A DNA stretch of 64,000 nt from the NCBI RefSeq assembly GCF_000817735.3, contig NZ_JTJC03000007.1:172010-236009 (forward strand), read 5' to 3'. Both the position numbers and the translations under genes were made by a program. Below are positions 28,437-36,638 of this stretch, piece by piece; within the stretch, counting starts at the first letter, position 1; every line of letters starts with the position of its first letter. This DNA is from Scytonema millei VB511283 (lineage in GTDB: Bacteria > Cyanobacteriota > Cyanobacteriia > Cyanobacteriales > Chroococcidiopsidaceae). The notes under the pieces are model-generated. The model did not search any database, was not told the DNA's origin, and worked only from the letters and a program-made list of their open reading frames with translations.

Positions 28437-29129
28437 TCAGTTTCCTGCTGCAATCTCTTCTAGCTTATGTCGATCGCGCAACACGATTTGTCCACCGCGA
28501 TGATAGCTGAGAATTGGTTGCAACTGTTTGAACAAACGCACGCATTCTTCATAGGTAATGCCGATGCTGCGGGCAATTTGATAATAGGGAAGACGCGATC
28601 GCAAACATAGACCCGCTGTTGTTGCCTCCGTGCCTTCCTCCTCTACAGAAGTATGAATTAACCGCGCCAGCCGCACGATCGCTCGTTCTGATGCCAATCC
28701 ATGAACGGCATTGTGCAGATGTTGCAGGCGATCGTTCATCACAGCTAAAATCCGCAGGGCAATTTCTGGAGTTTGGCGAATCATTTCTAAGAGTACAGCG
28801 CGCTCGACGGTGAGAATTTGGCAGTCGCGATCGCTCACTACGGTTGCAGGTGAAATTCCATCACCAAATAGGGAAGGTGCAGCGAATAATTCTCCTGTTG
28901 ATAAGGTTCGCAGAATAGTTTCTTTACCCGTAGAAGCGGTTTTCTTAACCTGAATTGTTCCACTAAGAACTGAAAAGAGTTTCGCAGGTAGGCGATCGCC
29001 CTCATGGAGAATAATTTCTCCGCGTAGATAGTTTTTAACTACAGTATGGGGTTTTAAATATGCCAGTTGCTCTGGTTCCAAACCTGAAAAAATTGAGATT
29101 TGCTGCAATTGTTCGGTTGTTGCCTGCAT
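28437..29129 (-). CDS. Crp/Fnr family regulator
   Basis: A 230-residue transcription factor with an N-terminal cyclic-nucleotide-binding-type beta roll (LRGEIILHEGDRLPAKLFSV, GELFAAPSLFGDG) and a C-terminal winged helix (about 150-225: RSRLPYYQIARSIGITYEECVRLFKQL). It lacks Fnr-type cysteine clusters. The RLxS-type cAMP motif is not intact, so a ligand other than cAMP or no ligand is possible. It converges on the LacI gene. Targets unknown. Confidence 0.9.
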   Translation of the reverse strand: MQATTEQLQQISIFSGLEPEQLAYLKPHTVVKNYLRGEIILHEGDRLPAKLFSVLSGTIQVKKTASTGKETILRTLSTGELFAAPSLFGDGISPATVVSDRDCQILTVERAVLLEMIRQTPEIALRILAVMNDRLQHLHNAVHGLASERAIVRLARLIHTSVEEEGTEATTAGLCLRSRLPYYQIARSIGITYEECVRLFKQLQPILSYHRGGQIVLRDRHKLEEIAAGN

Positions 29130-29135
29130 AACTAA

Positions 29136-29172
29136 CAGTTATCAGTTATCAGTTATCAGTTATCAGTTATCA
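29136..29172. repeat. GTTATCA heptamer array
   Basis: About five head-to-tail copies of GTTATCA lie between the divergent Crp-type and PPC genes. Confidence 0.85.
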
Positions 29173-29229
29173 GGGCAATGCCCACTTACCATAATAGGTA
29201 GCATCCCACGAATTTACAATTAATAATTA

Positions 29230-29622
29230 ATGAAGATTCTTCCTTTCAGACTCAAGCCCAACCAAGATTTAAGACAAAGTTTAAAAGACTTTGCTCAGAT
29301 ACAGAAGATTGAAGCAGGGTTTATTTTAACTGCAATTGGGAGTTTGAAGCAAGCAGCGATTCGCTTTGCCGATCGCGAAGAAATTACAATATTGCATGAT
29401 AAATTTGAAATTCTTTCTCTGACTGGCACGATTGCTAATACAGGCGTTCATTTACATATTACCATTAGCGATCGCAATGGAAAAACGATCGGCGGACATT
29501 TAGTTAATGGTTGCATCATCTACACCACTGCTGAAATAGTCATTGGTGTAAGTGAAGAATTTCGTTTTCTTAGAACCACAGATCCAGAAACGGGTTATTT
29601 AGAATTAGAAATCGATTTTTAA
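29230..29622 (+). CDS. PPC (DUF296) domain protein
   Basis: A 130-residue protein formed by a single PPC/DUF296 domain, known in plants as part of AT-hook factors and in prokaryotes as stand-alone trimers. The core GVHLHITISDRNGKTIGGHL matches the GxHxHxxxxxxxGxxxGGHL signature with its metal-type histidines. The N-terminus MKILPFRLKPNQDLRQSL is typical. Biological role unknown. A repeat array separates it from the Crp regulator, from which it diverges. Confidence 0.9.
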   Translation: MKILPFRLKPNQDLRQSLKDFAQIQKIEAGFILTAIGSLKQAAIRFADREEITILHDKFEILSLTGTIANTGVHLHITISDRNGKTIGGHLVNGCIIYTTAEIVIGVSEEFRFLRTTDPETGYLELEIDF

Positions 29623-29735
29623 CATTAATTTTTAACACCGCACTACACTTTACACCCAAAATATGAGCTATCTCAAAGAAATTATCGCTAGGAATTGTCA
29701 GGATGTGAATAGCACCACTACCAGCAGAGGACGAT

Positions 29736-30218
29736 ATGATAGCCGCTCGAAAAAACACTATTGCGTCTCAAGTCGAAACCCTTGCCAGACTTTACTTAGA
29801 AGGTAAACCTGCTGAAATTTCCGATGAAGCGATCGCTCAGATGTGCGATTGGTTGATGGGCGAGTTTCAACAACTGCCCCTGAATCTGCAATTTTCAGAC
29901 TATATGCGCTACGACAATACCAAACAGATGTTTGCCGATATTGAACGAGGTCATCTCTGGGTTTCCGCTGATAGCTACGATAGCACTATTTACCCTAACC
30001 CGATCTACGGCTTTATCTTCTTAGCAATGCACGATTACGACCACTATCTGACTGGAAGTGATTTCACCCTAGAAGGAGAAATCACCGCTTACAATGCCGC
30101 AGCCAAACGCGCGCCAAGTTTAACCATTCAGAAGATTCTATATTCAGAAATTGTCTTGCGATCGGCAGCACATTTATTTTTAGGTCATGCACCCACTTCC
30201 AAAGTTGTTTTCCCATAA
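29736..30218 (+). CDS. Conserved hypothetical protein
   Basis: A 160-residue soluble protein. It contains IYGFIFLAMHDYDHYLTGSD, with H-D-x-D-H spacing that could bind metal, and a later Glu in EIVLRSAAHLFLGH, another His. The pattern of a helical protein with His/Asp/Glu pairs recalls di-iron or metal-dependent folds, but I cannot name the family. A GAGGA box precedes the ATG. It lies 113 bases after the PPC gene. Confidence 0.7.
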   Translation: MIAARKNTIASQVETLARLYLEGKPAEISDEAIAQMCDWLMGEFQQLPLNLQFSDYMRYDNTKQMFADIERGHLWVSADSYDSTIYPNPIYGFIFLAMHDYDHYLTGSDFTLEGEITAYNAAAKRAPSLTIQKILYSEIVLRSAAHLFLGHAPTSKVVFP

Positions 30219-30237
30219 AGGGAGTGTGTTTGCAAGA

Positions 30238-32283
30238 CTAGAAACGACCTGGATCGTCGTCTAATGCAAGTAAGAAATTAATCAAATCGGTTTGCTGTGC
30301 CGGAGTAAATCCTGTAGTTTTGTCTACATAAAATTCATGTCCCGTTCCATCTAAATTACTGCGTACTAAAGCGGGGTTAGCTTGATTAGCCGCAACAACT
30401 TGACTGCGTAACTGACGATCTAGTAAAGCACGTAAACTACTTGCACTATCGGCAGATTGACCGATGCTGAGAGTTCCAGTTAAACCTAAACCCGTGCGAT
30501 CGACTACCGTAAAACTGCCATTTCTTGTAACCTTTAAACTATTTTCCCTCACAGCTACTCCACCATCATGTAGGTAGGGCGCACTCAAATATAGCCCTCT
30601 TAAAGCAGTTGATTTGTAGCCGCCGTCGGGTAGCAAACCATTAGGGAGAGTGGTAGAGTTAGCGCTAATTCCCTCCGTTGGTATGTCTAACACTTCTGCA
30701 TTTGCTGGAAGGGGAACGGGATTGTTAAAAGTATAAAGCTTTGGTGGTACGAGCAGACGGTTCAAGTCTAAGCGAGATTTTGCTCGTGCTGGGTTTGTAC
30801 CAATTTCACCGAGAGGATGAATCTTATTGTCGGTAAAAAACGGTGGAACATGGCAAGTCGCACAGTTGGCTTGCTGAAAAATTCGAGCGCCCCGCTGTAC
30901 GGAACCACTAGTTAGTGCTTCTAAGTTCTGGCGCGAACGATTAGCAGGTGGTACGAGACTATTCTGGAAAGCAGACATCGCATTATTAGCAAATAAGAAA
31001 GGTCCACTAGCAGATTCATTCGGATCGTCCGAATAGGTATTGGGACTAAAGATTAAACCGTTGTAGGTAAACAGACTCGGTTTGAGATTTGGATAATCAC
31101 CCGTACCAGGCGCGGGAATTTGATCTTCCAATTCAGCTTGGTAGGGATTGGGAGCAATTTGGCGCAGCCACTCTGAAGGTTTGATTGGAGCATCGGGTAG
31201 ACGAATGCTAGGGTCAGTAGCATTTTGTAGCACTACACCAAGATAAACTTCTGGATCGATACCAATTGTCTCCGCACTCAGTTGAGCTGCGGCTAGCAAA
31301 TTAATTTCAGAGGAGTGGACGGCATTATTAATCGCACTCAATCCAGCAAAAGAACCGACAGCAAACTGTCCGTCAGCTAGGTAGGGATTGCTCTTAAATG
31401 TGAAAACATTGGGAATTTGGGTGGTATTATTGATGCGATCGGGGGAACTCTCGAAATTACCGAAGGGAACATCTAGAACGGCATCGTCAAAAGCAGCTTC
31501 AAACTTTTGCGGGTCGGGAAGTTTAACGAATTGGTTATTGCTATCAATAATAGTTTTGCCATTCCCTTGATACTGAGGGTCGAGGGGATTGAAATTCAGG
31601 CGAGCAAAGCCTGCGGCGGTGTTTGGTGCTAAGGCAATTAATAGAGAGATACCTAAATCGCCGTTAGGTACTCCATTGAGACGTTGACCAGTTTGAGACA
31701 AAGCAACATGACAAGCCGCACAAGTAAAGTTGCCGTCGGGTGTCAGACCTAATAAAAAACTCGCTCCTGGTTCTACCTCAAAACCCGTACCGATATTGCT
31801 ACCTTTAACCAAAGTACGGCTACCTAAAGTGATGTCTTTTTCTAAAGTGATGCGGAGGTTAGAAGTTGGTCTTCCGCCTAAGTTACGAATGGCTGTATTA
31901 ATTTCTGGTTGAATCAGTGACAGACCAGTGCCAAAACCAAACACTCGCTGCAAGCCGAACGTATCTCCAATCTTACGGTTGAAGAAGATGTTTTCGCCGC
32001 TTGTTAGTAATTGCGGAGTAATCTGGACAGCGCCAATTCGTTCAAAAGCACCAGGAGCGCTCGGATCTAAACCCTTTTTGCGCACGAGTTTCTCGGCTGC
32101 TTGCGGGGTAAGTAATTTTCCAAAATAGTCGTAGTAACCAAGTGGTTGAGTTGGGGCAGGTTGTAGCAGGGCTTCTGTAGCAAGAGTCAGTTTTGGCGCT
32201 AGTAAGTTTGTCGATAGCAATACCGCAGTTAAACTCACTACTAGTAACAAGCCAAACAGAGAAAACCTCTTCCGCCAACGCAT
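30238..32283 (-). CDS. Di-haem cytochrome c peroxidase-like protein
   Basis: A secreted 681-residue protein with two c-type haem sites: C188AAC191H192 (FTCAACH) and C474ATC477H478 (NCATCH). The N-terminus (MRWRKRFSLF plus a hydrophobic stretch to about residue 30) is a signal peptide, placing it in the periplasm. GLYLSAPYLHDGGVAV near residue 565 is the conserved third block of the MauG/CcpA superfamily. It is about twice the size of classical CcpA, with a 280-residue insert between haems, so it is a distinct subgroup. The electron donor is unknown. It converges on the hypothetical gene at 29736. Confidence 0.87.
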   Translation of the reverse strand: MRWRKRFSLFGLLLVVSLTAVLLSTNLLAPKLTLATEALLQPAPTQPLGYYDYFGKLLTPQAAEKLVRKKGLDPSAPGAFERIGAVQITPQLLTSGENIFFNRKIGDTFGLQRVFGFGTGLSLIQPEINTAIRNLGGRPTSNLRITLEKDITLGSRTLVKGSNIGTGFEVEPGASFLLGLTPDGNFTCAACHVALSQTGQRLNGVPNGDLGISLLIALAPNTAAGFARLNFNPLDPQYQGNGKTIIDSNNQFVKLPDPQKFEAAFDDAVLDVPFGNFESSPDRINNTTQIPNVFTFKSNPYLADGQFAVGSFAGLSAINNAVHSSEINLLAAAQLSAETIGIDPEVYLGVVLQNATDPSIRLPDAPIKPSEWLRQIAPNPYQAELEDQIPAPGTGDYPNLKPSLFTYNGLIFSPNTYSDDPNESASGPFLFANNAMSAFQNSLVPPANRSRQNLEALTSGSVQRGARIFQQANCATCHVPPFFTDNKIHPLGEIGTNPARAKSRLDLNRLLVPPKLYTFNNPVPLPANAEVLDIPTEGISANSTTLPNGLLPDGGYKSTALRGLYLSAPYLHDGGVAVRENSLKVTRNGSFTVVDRTGLGLTGTLSIGQSADSASSLRALLDRQLRSQVVAANQANPALVRSNLDGTGHEFYVDKTTGFTPAQQTDLINFLLALDDDPGRF

Positions 32284-32593
32284 ATCTACCCCCAGGAAAA
32301 CCCTATTCCTTGAGATTTTTCTGTAGTTTAAAATACATATTTATAGTGGGTAGCAATGCAATACAAAAAGTTGGAAATTTTCGTTACTTAAGTTCAAAAT
32401 TTGGCATTGCAGCGATTATTTGTAATGTTTTGCGAAAAAAGATTACTGAGAGTATAAAATTTCGCTCCACCACGTAGCATCCTTAGAACTTTCACGAAAC
32501 CCGTTTATAAACGATCGCCACAGGCTTGACTCCCGCTGCTTATGCATTTATCGATTTGTTGAAACAGATGTGGCGAGAATCGAACTGCACTAT
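32284..32593. other. Intergenic region
   Basis: A 310-base upstream region for the peroxidase-like gene. It is A+T-rich in its first half. I see no ORF, hairpin or repeat that stands out. Confidence 0.5.
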
Positions 32594-32785
32594 TTAACTA
32601 TCGGCTGCAATCGATTCCCTAGCTGCCTTTTCTGCTGCCTCCGCCGTGTAGTAAATTTTGTTTTCTCCAAATACACCAGTTCCCCGCAACACGCGAAATT
32701 GCCATACTTGTTGTGCTTCGCAGTAAAACACCAACAGAATAAATCTGCGATCGCTAACTAGTAGGTGAATGCGAGTGGAGGTCAC
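32594..32785 (-). CDS. Small hypothetical protein
   Basis: A small reading frame of about 63 residues. The interior (WQFRVLRGTGVFGENKIYY and a helix TAEAAEKAARESIAADS) looks like a real folded protein. It has no ATG; GTG (32785) or TTG (32791) would be needed. A weak GAGGTG-like box is close. Family unknown, and a degraded gene is equally possible. Confidence 0.4.
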   Translation of the reverse strand: MTSTRIHLLVSDRRFILLVFYCEAQQVWQFRVLRGTGVFGENKIYYTAEAAEKAARESIAADS

Positions 32786-33008
32786 AAGCAATCGATCGGG
32801 CGAATAAACACTCTTGTGTATAGAGTACCGCTAAGACAGAACCAGCGATCGCCACTAATTCAAATTCGCCAATCGAGCGAACTATAGATTTATCTCTATA
32901 CTAATTGCAATTAATCCTGTGGATAAATTTAGAACGTAAGACTGTAGATTGATGAATTAAGGATTAATTTTGGCTCAAAGTGCGTAAATTGCCAAAGGAG
33001 CGATCGCA

Positions 33009-33107
33009 ATGATGACTTTTTTATTGATTTTAGGAGCAATGGGCGGGGCGATCTTCTATGTTGTGTGGAGCGAAAAACAGCTACAAGAGGTAAAAAACAG
33101 GGAGTAG
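33009..33107 (+). CDS. Thirty-two-residue single-helix membrane protein
   Basis: A short ORF with a good start: AAAGGAG lies eight bases upstream of the first ATG (a second ATG follows at once). The encoded peptide is MMTFLLILGAMGGAIFYVVW then a charged tail SEKQLQEVKNRE. This is one hydrophobic helix with a polar C-terminus, the format of small photosystem or cytochrome complex subunits and of membrane regulators. I do not recognise it as a known Psb/Pet/Psa protein. It is opposite in strand to both neighbours and has 217 bases of free upstream sequence. Confidence 0.6.
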   Translation: MMTFLLILGAMGGAIFYVVWSEKQLQEVKNRE

Positions 33108-33146
33108 AGGCGTTGCAATGCAATGCCTCTCTTTTTTATCGTTAGT

Positions 33147-34568
33147 TTAATGGCGCGATCGCTTTTTCTCAGGTAAATTCCGTAGTGGAACTTCTCGACC
33201 TTGGTAAAATTGCTTTTCCAGCCTACCCAACCACAGCCACACCGCACCTAGAATTAAAGCCACTGCTGTAAGCAGAAGCGAACCTGTAGCGGCATTTTCT
33301 CCTAGAAACAGAGTCAGAGGTGGATTGATAATTGCGATGACTGCTGCAACGATCGCTAATCCTAATCGTAGGCGTTGAAGATTGGCTAGCGCCGCTCTAC
33401 AACTAGCACATTTAGAAGTGTGAGAGCGATCGCGATCTAACAACTGTGCTGTGGATAGCGCTGGTGGTAAAGTTTCCCCTGGAAATGGATTAGCATTGTA
33501 CTGATTAACCCACTGCCGCAACTCAATCACGAAAGCATCAGCCTGAGTCGGTAGATAAAAAGCTTTAGTAAAATTACCACTCCCCCCACCTGCTTCGAGA
33601 TATCGCTCTTGGTAATGCAGAAAAATTTGATCGTCCTCCAAAACAGAGTTTTGTCCCAAATGAGAATACCAGCGGGGTGTAAGCTTGATTATCCAACCAG
33701 GCAATTTAGAAGCAAATTTAAACGGAAAACGGGCAAATAGCCGACACTCGCCCTTACGAATTGGAGTAGCGTAGACAGCAGTGAGCGTTCGCCCAAATTG
33801 CTTTGATGTCAAGTCGTGCCACATCAACCCCGGAGCTACAAAAGTTGTGTCTTGTCGTCCCAAAGTTCCACGTCGGGGTCCTTCCTGCCACACCCCTGTA
33901 AAACCGTGCTTACCAGACTCAACTACCTCCAATTCTACCGAACTGGCATTCGCCCTATTCCCTACAGAACGGTGATGAGTAAAAGGAACGTGGCTAGCGT
34001 CCAAGACATTTTCCATCAGTGTTAGCGCATCATAGGGTAAGTCGCGAAATGTATCGATACAAACCCATCCCTCTAAAGATTCTTCCAAGGGTTCAATGAC
34101 AGGAACTTTAGTCTTGGCTGCATTCTCAGCTTTCCCAGGATAGACAAACAGTAGCCCTTGCTTGAGTGTCGTAGGAAGCGATCGCACGCAGGCTCTCGGA
34201 GAAGTCACTGCTTGACCTACTACCTGTTGAGGAATGCGCTGACAGTCTCCCGCACCAGCAAACGCCCATCCGTGGTAAGGGCATTCTAACAACCCATCCT
34301 CAGCTATTCTCCCTTGCGACAGAGGCGCGAGGCGATGAGGGCATTTATCCTCAAATACGCGCCAGCAACCAGCTTGCTGCTCCCACCAAATCACAATATT
34401 TTGTCCCAACAGAGTAAATGCTGTGGGCTTAGATTTATCCAAATCTTGCACGTAATGGACGGGATACCATACTTCTTGGCAGTCAAAAAATGCTGGGTCA
34501 GCCCCACCTACAAGCATTTGCTCGGACTGTTCTAGATGCGCCGTAATATTTCTCTCTGCTGTTTCCAT
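33147..34568 (-). CDS. Rieske oxygenase, pheophorbide-a-oxygenase type
   Basis: A 473-residue non-haem iron oxygenase like plant PAO/Tic55/Ptc52. The Rieske [2Fe-2S] ligands are C76-P-H78 and C96-P-Y-H99. The mononuclear iron site lies in ENVLDASHVPFTHH (His pairs about 195-200). The PAO-type C-terminal region is present: a CxxC pair (SKCASCRAAL, about 389-392) that is a thioredoxin target in plants, then two hydrophobic helices anchoring it in a membrane. In plants these enzymes open chlorophyll breakdown products; the cyanobacterial substrate is unknown. Start ATG at 34568. Confidence 0.92.
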   Translation of the reverse strand: METAERNITAHLEQSEQMLVGGADPAFFDCQEVWYPVHYVQDLDKSKPTAFTLLGQNIVIWWEQQAGCWRVFEDKCPHRLAPLSQGRIAEDGLLECPYHGWAFAGAGDCQRIPQQVVGQAVTSPRACVRSLPTTLKQGLLFVYPGKAENAAKTKVPVIEPLEESLEGWVCIDTFRDLPYDALTLMENVLDASHVPFTHHRSVGNRANASSVELEVVESGKHGFTGVWQEGPRRGTLGRQDTTFVAPGLMWHDLTSKQFGRTLTAVYATPIRKGECRLFARFPFKFASKLPGWIIKLTPRWYSHLGQNSVLEDDQIFLHYQERYLEAGGGSGNFTKAFYLPTQADAFVIELRQWVNQYNANPFPGETLPPALSTAQLLDRDRSHTSKCASCRAALANLQRLRLGLAIVAAVIAIINPPLTLFLGENAATGSLLLTAVALILGAVWLWLGRLEKQFYQGREVPLRNLPEKKRSRH

Positions 34569-35006
34569 AAATCAGTTGTCAGTTGTCAGTTATCAGTTGT
34601 CAGTGAAGAAGGGGAGTCGGAGCAGTTCCGACTCCCGATTCCCGACTCCCGACTCCCGCAAATTATCAGTTGTCAGGGAAGAAAGGGAGTAGAAAGCAGT
34701 GAGTCGTAAAACCAGCGAGATCGGCAAGCCTTTACCTGTCTCTATTTTCTCGCTTCTTAGCAATAACCAACAACTAGCAACCGATCGCCAATCGCCAACT
34801 ACCAACTACCAGTTATATTTAAGTGGCGAAACCTTAAGCTGGTTGAGTGCGTCGAGATTGACACATTCCCGATTTAGTGCTGTCATTTGCTACTAGTTCA
34901 GCTGCCACGCACCGAGGTTGCTAGACTACATACAGCAAATTTGGATGGGCGATACCATCCGTGATGCGCTGCTTAACTCCGTGTTTCCGTGTTACCCACA
35001 CTATAA
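34569..35006. other. Repeats and conserved element upstream of lptA
   Basis: The left 110 bases are heptamer repeats (GTTGTCA, GACTCCC units). Around 34858-34931 lies the second copy of the element also found at 24043-24207: TTGACACATTCCCGATTTA at its start and TTGCTAGACTACATAC at its end. It is about 75 bases before the lptA start and could contain the lptA promoter (TTGACA at 34858, 17 bases, TGTCAT). No gene is supported. Confidence 0.5.
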
Positions 35007-35537
35007 ATGATGCCTTCCGTACCCACTTTTTGCCCTCCCCCTTTTTGCTGGCGCTGGATCGTACCAGCTACGCTAGCGATCGCTCCTATTTTCTCCCCAT
35101 CAATTGTCAAAAGCCAGACTCCGCCACCGCCACAGGATGCTGGTCAATCCCTGACAATTAACTCTGACATTCAGGAAGCTGACTCCAAAAGTGGCATCTT
35201 TACAGCTCGCGGTAACGTACAAATATTTTATCCAGCTCGCCAAATTCAAGCTACGGCAGCTCAAGCGCAATACTATCAGAAAGAACGCAAAATCGTGTTG
35301 AGTGGTAACGTTAATGTGTTGCAGCAGGGTAACAGTCTTAAAGGAGAAAGTATTACTTATTTAATCGATCAAGGTCGCTTTATTGCTACACCCAAGGCAA
35401 AACAACAAGTGAGATCCACTTATATTGTGAATGACACTAACCCTCAAACTGCCGCTCCAGCGCCAGCTACTCCCAACTTTAAACCCAAACCACCTACATC
35501 AAAACCTCCAGCTACTCCTAACTTCAATTCCAAGTAG
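35007..35537 (+). CDS. lptA: LptA/OstA-like periplasmic LPS transport protein
   Basis: A 176-residue exported protein. The first 33 residues hold a signal region rich in aromatic and hydrophobic residues, ending near SPSIVKSQT. The OstA/LptA domain follows: SLTINSDIQEADSKSGIFTA, GNVQIFYPARQIQATAAQAQ, KIVLSGNVNVLQQGNSLKGE and ITYLIDQGRFIA. LptA bridges lipopolysaccharide from inner to outer membrane. The proline-rich C-terminus (from about 145) is unusual. It is followed on the same strand by lptB and an LptF-like permease, which supports the call. Confidence 0.88.
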   Translation: MMPSVPTFCPPPFCWRWIVPATLAIAPIFSPSIVKSQTPPPPQDAGQSLTINSDIQEADSKSGIFTARGNVQIFYPARQIQATAAQAQYYQKERKIVLSGNVNVLQQGNSLKGESITYLIDQGRFIATPKAKQQVRSTYIVNDTNPQTAAPAPATPNFKPKPPTSKPPATPNFNSK

Positions 35538-35557
35538 CCTCGCTCCAAACCTACTAC

Positions 35558-35756
35558 TGTCAGTTATCAGTTATCAGTTATCAGTTATCAGTTATCAGCG
35601 CTCTGTTATAACTTCTGACTTTTGACTTTTGACTTTTGATACTTGTACGGGCGGGTTTACCAATTGTCTTTGACTTTAACCAATATTTCTGGTGAACCCG
35701 CCCCGACAATTTTTGACTTTTGACTTTTGACTTTTGACTTTTGACTTTTGACTGCT
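35558..35756. repeat. Tandem repeats and inverted element between lptA and lptB
   Basis: GTTATCA units (35558-35600), TTTTGAC units (35604-35640), an inverted element with arms GGCGGGTTTACCA and TGGTGAACCCGCC (about 35646-35706), then more TTTTGAC units (35708-35756). They push the ATP-binding gene 240 bases from lptA. Confidence 0.8.
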
Positions 35757-35777
35757 CCCTACTCACTCCTCCTCTCC

Positions 35778-36506
35778 ATGAGATTTGCTCTAGAGAATAT
35801 CTACAAATCCTACAAACAGCGTACTGTTGTGAATCGTGTCGATATTTCTGTTTCACAGGGCGAAGTTGTTGGATTGCTCGGTCCCAATGGTGCGGGAAAA
35901 ACGACGACTTTTTATATTGCTACAGGAATAGAAAAACCCGACCGCGGCGTAGTTTGGTTGGACGATCGCGACATTACCAGCTTACCCATGCACAAAAGAG
36001 CGCGGTTAGGTCTCGGTTACTTAGCTCAAGAACCTAGTATCTTTCGTCACCTAAGCGTACAAGATAATATTCTTTTGGTACTGGAGCAAACTCAAGTACC
36101 GCGTCGAGAATGGCAAACTCGACTTCATACCCTGTTGCGGGAATTCCGACTGGAAAAAGTCGCCCATACGAAAGGAATTAGCGTTTCTGGGGGAGAAAGA
36201 CGCAGGACGGAACTAGCTAGAGCCTTAGCATCAGGAGCGGAAGGTCCAAAATTTTTATTCTTGGACGAGCCATTTGCTGGAGTTGACCCGATCGCAGTCG
36301 CAGAAATTCAAGGTATGGTACAAAAGCTACGCGATCGCCAAATTGGTATCCTAGTCACAGATCATAACGTCCGCGAAACTTTAGCCATTACGGATCGTGC
36401 CTATATCATGCGAGAGGGAGAAATTTTAGCTGCTGGTAACGCGGATGAACTCTATCACAATCCCTTAGTACGGAAATACTATCTCGGTCAAAATTTTCAG
36501 TTGTAA
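35778..36506 (+). CDS. lptB: LPS export ABC transporter ATPase LptB
   Basis: The cytoplasmic ATPase that powers lipopolysaccharide extraction, about 242 residues. Walker A is GPNGAGKTTTFYIATG, the LptB Q-loop region shows LAQEPSIFRHLSVQDNILL, the signature is SVSGGERRRTELARAL, Walker B is KFLFLDEPFAGVDP, and the H-loop is VTDHNVRETLAI. This LptB-type DHNVRETL motif is diagnostic. The start is the ATG at 35778 (MRFALENIYKSYKQ); ten upstream codons are repeat-derived. It lies between lptA and lptF. Confidence 0.95.
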   Translation: MRFALENIYKSYKQRTVVNRVDISVSQGEVVGLLGPNGAGKTTTFYIATGIEKPDRGVVWLDDRDITSLPMHKRARLGLGYLAQEPSIFRHLSVQDNILLVLEQTQVPRREWQTRLHTLLREFRLEKVAHTKGISVSGGERRRTELARALASGAEGPKFLFLDEPFAGVDPIAVAEIQGMVQKLRDRQIGILVTDHNVRETLAITDRAYIMREGEILAAGNADELYHNPLVRKYYLGQNFQL

Positions 36507-36507
36507 A

Positions 36508-36632
36508 GAGTGACTAGTGGCTGGTGGCTGGTGACTAGAAAAGAGTTTAGCTCTCATGCCACTATCTACTTACCATCAACCGTCAACTGTTAACCGTCAA
36601 CTGTCAACCATCAACCGCCAACTTAACTTTCC
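36508..36632. repeat. Tandem repeats between lptB and lptF
   Basis: GTGGCTG units and ACCGTCA/ACTGTCA units fill the gap between the ATPase and permease genes. Confidence 0.75.
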
Positions 36633-36638
36633 ATTCCA

